A stretch of DNA of 24,392 bases from CAYNQN01 sp964530525 (GTDB lineage Bacteria; Actinomycetota; Acidimicrobiia; Acidimicrobiales; Acidimicrobilacustridaceae): positions 1-24,392 of the forward strand of contig CAZHBH010000033.1 of the NCBI GenBank assembly GCA_964530525.1, read 5' to 3'. A model generated the notes under the pieces. That model made no database searches and was not told where the DNA came from. It saw only the letters and a list, made by a program, of their open reading frames with translations. Of this stretch, positions 22,337 through 24,392 are shown piece after piece (positions within the stretch are counted from its first letter, which is position 1; each line of letters begins with the position of its first letter). The translations under genes and the position numbers were made by a program.

Positions 22337-23194
22337 TCACCGCTCCAGGAACTCGATCAGCCGTGGATCCTCCACGACGTCACCTGAGGCGATGGCTTCC
22401 TGCAGCCGCTCGTCGGTGATGCACATCTGAGCCCACACGCCGTCGAGGCTCCCCTCGCTGCGGTGGGTGTCCAGCAGCTCCCGCCAGTGCCAGACGATGT
22501 CGGCACCGAACTCCGGGTTGCGCTCCACCGCCTCCGTGCCCACCACCACCTTCGACTCCACCTGCGCTCGCGTGCGCCAGGGGAAGTGGAAGATCTCCAG
22601 GCGACCGTCGTCGACGCTGCCGCCGGCGAGCCCCTCGACGCTGTGGTTTCCCATCGCCACCACCACCCCAGGGTCGGCCCGGTGGCAGACCTTGGGGCCC
22701 ATGGGCTTGCCGTCCCAGTGCTCGGAGCGTGTCATCCGCCAGCGCATGCGCCGAGCGAAGAGCTCTCCGCTCTCGGGGCGAGCGACGAAGTTGTAGCGCC
22801 AGGCGACCACCGTGGCGATGCCCTCGGGGACCGCTGCGAACGTGCTGCGCAAGTCGCCCTCCGCGGGCCAGAAGAACTCGTCGCCGTCCCCGTTGATGAC
22901 CCAATCGGCGTGGTGGTCGGTCGCCGCCATGCGAGCCATGCGCGTGACCCAGCGCGACTGCGCGTAGTCGTCGTCGAGCTCCACGATGAGCGTGAGCTTG
23001 CCGGCTCGCTCGTAGCGCTCCAGCACCTCCCTCGTCCCGTCGATCGATCCGTTGTCGGTGGCGATCACGTGGTCGACGCCGTTCGCGAGGTGGTAGTCGA
23101 GCACGGCCTCGATCGTGTCGATCTCGTCTCGCACCAGCAGCGTGAGGACGACCTTCGGCGCCCGCGTCCTGCGCCGACCGAAGAGCGGAGTCAT
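22337..23194 (-). CDS. Family 2-like glycosyltransferase (Glyco_tranf_2_4)
   Basis: The 285-residue protein has the GT2-type nucleotide-binding start VVLTLLVRDEIDTIEAVLDY and the fold's second strand DHVIATDNGSIDGTREVLER. The metal-binding motif is WVINGDGDEFFW (D103-D105), with a further catalytic-zone segment around HFPWRTRAQVESKV. It resembles the Glyco_tranf_2_4 branch (soluble, one domain). The donor sugar cannot be read. Start ATG 23194 overlaps the stop of the pyruvyl transferase gene (ATGA), so the two proteins are co-translated and probably build the same surface polysaccharide. Confidence 0.88.
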   Translation of the reverse strand: MTPLFGRRRTRAPKVVLTLLVRDEIDTIEAVLDYHLANGVDHVIATDNGSIDGTREVLERYERAGKLTLIVELDDDYAQSRWVTRMARMAATDHHADWVINGDGDEFFWPAEGDLRSTFAAVPEGIATVVAWRYNFVARPESGELFARRMRWRMTRSEHWDGKPMGPKVCHRADPGVVVAMGNHSVEGLAGGSVDDGRLEIFHFPWRTRAQVESKVVVGTEAVERNPEFGADIVWHWRELLDTHRSEGSLDGVWAQMCITDERLQEAIASGDVVEDPRLIEFLER

Positions 23195-24255
23195 GGCTGC
23201 GCTCCCCCACCCCTCACGAGGTCCCGGGCGATGCCGAGAGCCTCGGGAACCGAGGTGGCCTTGTGGGTGAGCGGACTGGCGGCGGTGGTGACGTCGATCA
23301 ACTGGTGGACCTTCCCGTAGGAGTTGTCGAGCACGACGGAGGGTATTCCCGCCAGGAAGGCCAGCACGTGACCGTGCAGGCGGTCGGTCACGACCACGCG
23401 CCCACGGCTGAGCATCTCCAGCGCCCGACGCACCCAGCCCTGCGCCAGCGGCTTGAACGTGGCTACCGAGAGCGCGTGCACCAGACCCCGCTGGGCACGC
23501 ACCGGTTCGCCGCCTCCCCCCAGCAGCTTCAGGTTGAGTCGGTAGGCCAGGCGGGCTCGACGCCCAGGTGGCCAGGGACCCTCGCCGGGCAGCGGGTGGA
23601 GCCAGTCCACCACCTCCACCTCCGCGCTGGGCGGTGGCGAGTCGTGGAAGCGTTCGGGATCGGTGCGCGAGAGCCAGACGATGTCGACCTGGGGATCGGA
23701 CGCTCGCTGCAGCGGGCCGAGGCTGAAGACCAGGTCGGGGCAGTAGGCGACGGTTGCGTCGAACGAGCTCTTGGCGATCTCGACGCTCGCGGCGTCGCGG
23801 CAGAGGATGGTGGTCGCTCCCTGCGCCTCCACCAAGCGGGCGAAGCGGTCCCTGTTCGCGGTGTCGCGGAAGTGGATGCTCTGGGGCAGCTGGAGGATGG
23901 GTCTGCCGGGGTATGAGGCCATCACGCGCTCCCGCAGGGCCTGCTGGCTACCGGGGCCGGTGTAGAGGTCGCCCAGGTTGCCACCTGCGTTGAGCACGAT
24001 CGTGCCCTTGGGGACCGCGCGCTCGAAGGCGGTCTCGTCGAACCCGTTCGAGCCGCAGCGATAGCGAAGGCCGCCCGAAAGGTCGCTCACCAGCTGATCG
24101 GCCGCCAACCACAGCGCCGAGTCGCCCGCGTTGCGGTGGTGGGGGAAGTTGAGCAGCGCCGCAGGTGAGGTGGCGTCGAGGTGGGCTCCGATCACCGACC
24201 GGGTCTCGGACCTCAGTCGCTCGATCAGCTCGATCCTGTCGTCACCGTCACCCAC
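23191..24255 (-). CDS. Polysaccharide pyruvyl transferase family protein
   Basis: The 354-residue protein matches the PS_pyruv_trans family, which adds pyruvate ketals (from phosphoenolpyruvate) to sugars of extracellular polysaccharides. Motifs: LLNFPHHRNAGDSALWLAA near the N-terminus, NAGGNLGDLY, ILQLPQSIHF, the CRDAASVEIA segment, CPDLVFSLG and the C-terminal TDRLHGHVLAFLAGIPSVVL with its conserved R-x-H. No membrane segment is seen. Start GTG 24255 follows TAAGCT by 6 nt and fits family length. Its stop overlaps the glycosyltransferase start. Confidence 0.9.
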   Translation of the reverse strand: MGDGDDRIELIERLRSETRSVIGAHLDATSPAALLNFPHHRNAGDSALWLAADQLVSDLSGGLRYRCGSNGFDETAFERAVPKGTIVLNAGGNLGDLYTGPGSQQALRERVMASYPGRPILQLPQSIHFRDTANRDRFARLVEAQGATTILCRDAASVEIAKSSFDATVAYCPDLVFSLGPLQRASDPQVDIVWLSRTDPERFHDSPPPSAEVEVVDWLHPLPGEGPWPPGRRARLAYRLNLKLLGGGGEPVRAQRGLVHALSVATFKPLAQGWVRRALEMLSRGRVVVTDRLHGHVLAFLAGIPSVVLDNSYGKVHQLIDVTTAASPLTHKATSVPEALGIARDLVRGGGAQP

Positions 24256-24261
24256 CGGACG

Positions 24262-24267
24262 AGCTTA
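24262..24267 (-). promoter_or_regulatory. -10 box TAAGCT, leaderless arrangement for the pyruvyl transferase gene
   Basis: On the minus strand TAAGCT is followed by CGTCCG (6 nt) and GTG at 24255. There is no Shine-Dalgarno in the spacer. Confidence 0.5.
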
Positions 24268-24290
24268 CGTTCAGGCCGTCTGTCGGACGC

Positions 24291-24321
24291 GAGGGGCCCC
24301 GGCTTGCAGCCGGGGCCCCTC
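24291..24321 (-). terminator. Strong 14-bp GC-rich terminator hairpin
   Basis: GAGGGGCCCCGGCT (24291-24304) is the exact reverse complement of AGCCGGGGCCCCTC (24308-24321), with a TGC loop. It stands 22 nt after the stop codon of the partial gene to its right and before the promoter of the pyruvyl transferase. There is no U-tract on either strand, as usual for actinobacterial terminators. It is the best hairpin in the window. Confidence 0.75.
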
Positions 24322-24342
24322 TCCGTACTCAGCTCTAGGCGA

Positions 24343-24392
24343 CTACAGCTCGGTGGGGATCACCGTGGTGTAGCGGTAGAGGAAGGCAGCCA
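24343..24392 (-). CDS. C-terminal end of a gene cut by the window edge
   Basis: On the minus strand the last 15 codons read AAFLYRYTTVIPTEL followed by TAG at 24345-24343. The sequence ends at the window boundary, and the hairpin at 24291-24321 follows it as a terminator. The hydrophobic, aromatic ending with YRY resembles the last helix of integral membrane proteins (for instance lysylphosphatidylglycerol-synthase-like transporters), but this is too short to identify. Confidence 0.5.
   Translation of the reverse strand, partial: AAFLYRYTTVIPTEL

Noticed and set aside
1..24392. Search for tRNA, rRNA, CRISPR arrays, insertion sequences, phage or integrase genes
   Set aside because: Reading by eye found no clover-leaf-like arms, regularly spaced repeats, transposase motifs or terminal repeats. 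A covariance search (tRNAscan-SE, Rfam) would be needed to be certain.

Overview
The window is GC-rich, densely packed chromosomal DNA of an actinobacterium. The best guess is an uncultured or marine Acidimicrobiia-like lineage, inferred from gene content rather than any marker gene. The pointers are coenzyme F420 biology (a CofC/FbiD guanylyltransferase and a luciferase-like F420-type oxidoreductase), a wax ester synthase/diacylglycerol acyltransferase, an Rv1264-type adenylate cyclase, and many start codons placed 6-7 nt after a TANNNT box, as in actinobacterial leaderless transcripts. I see no rRNA, tRNA, CRISPR array, insertion sequence, integrase or phage gene. No gap between genes exceeds about 200 bases.

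Layout, left to right. 2-505 (+): C-terminal end of a band 7/SPFH protein. 512-1774 (-): a doubled PhoU-TrkA_C protein. 1925-2533 (+): a PEBP-like lipoprotein. 2631-9335 (-): seven closely spaced genes read leftward, namely substrate-binding lipoprotein, fused LivH-LivM permease, LivG ATPase, small membrane protein, DoxX-like protein, charged coiled-coil protein and YceH/DUF480. 9336-9536: gap with three inverted repeats. 9537-11114 (-): four-helix membrane protein, Nfu_N-domain protein and luciferase-like oxidoreductase. 11196-12700 (-): a lipoprotein and a PKD-type secreted protein, overlapping.

12701-12872: intergenic region with a cluster of inverted half-sites. 12873-14183 (+): acyl-CoA dehydrogenase. 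14202-18130 (-): four coupled genes, gpsA, an unrecognised protein, a pH-sensing-type adenylate cyclase and rnhB. 18262-21889 (+): cofC, WS/DGAT and a Tat-exported D-aminoacylase-like amidohydrolase. 22071-22295 (+): a ribbon-helix-helix-like small protein. 22337-24255 (-): a family 2 glycosyltransferase and a polysaccharide pyruvyl transferase. 24343-24392 (-): the last codons of another gene, followed by a strong hairpin.

Themes: import of a branched-chain amino acid or amide-like solute, F420 synthesis and use, fatty acyl and storage lipid metabolism (acyl-CoA dehydrogenase, GpsA, WS/DGAT), cAMP signalling, and cell-surface glycan synthesis. Most genes belong to known families. The less ordinary signals are the seven candidate leaderless starts, the fused permease operon with no second ATPase, the amidohydrolase that lost its first metal-binding motif, and the hairpin clusters at 9397-9486 and 12710-12747.
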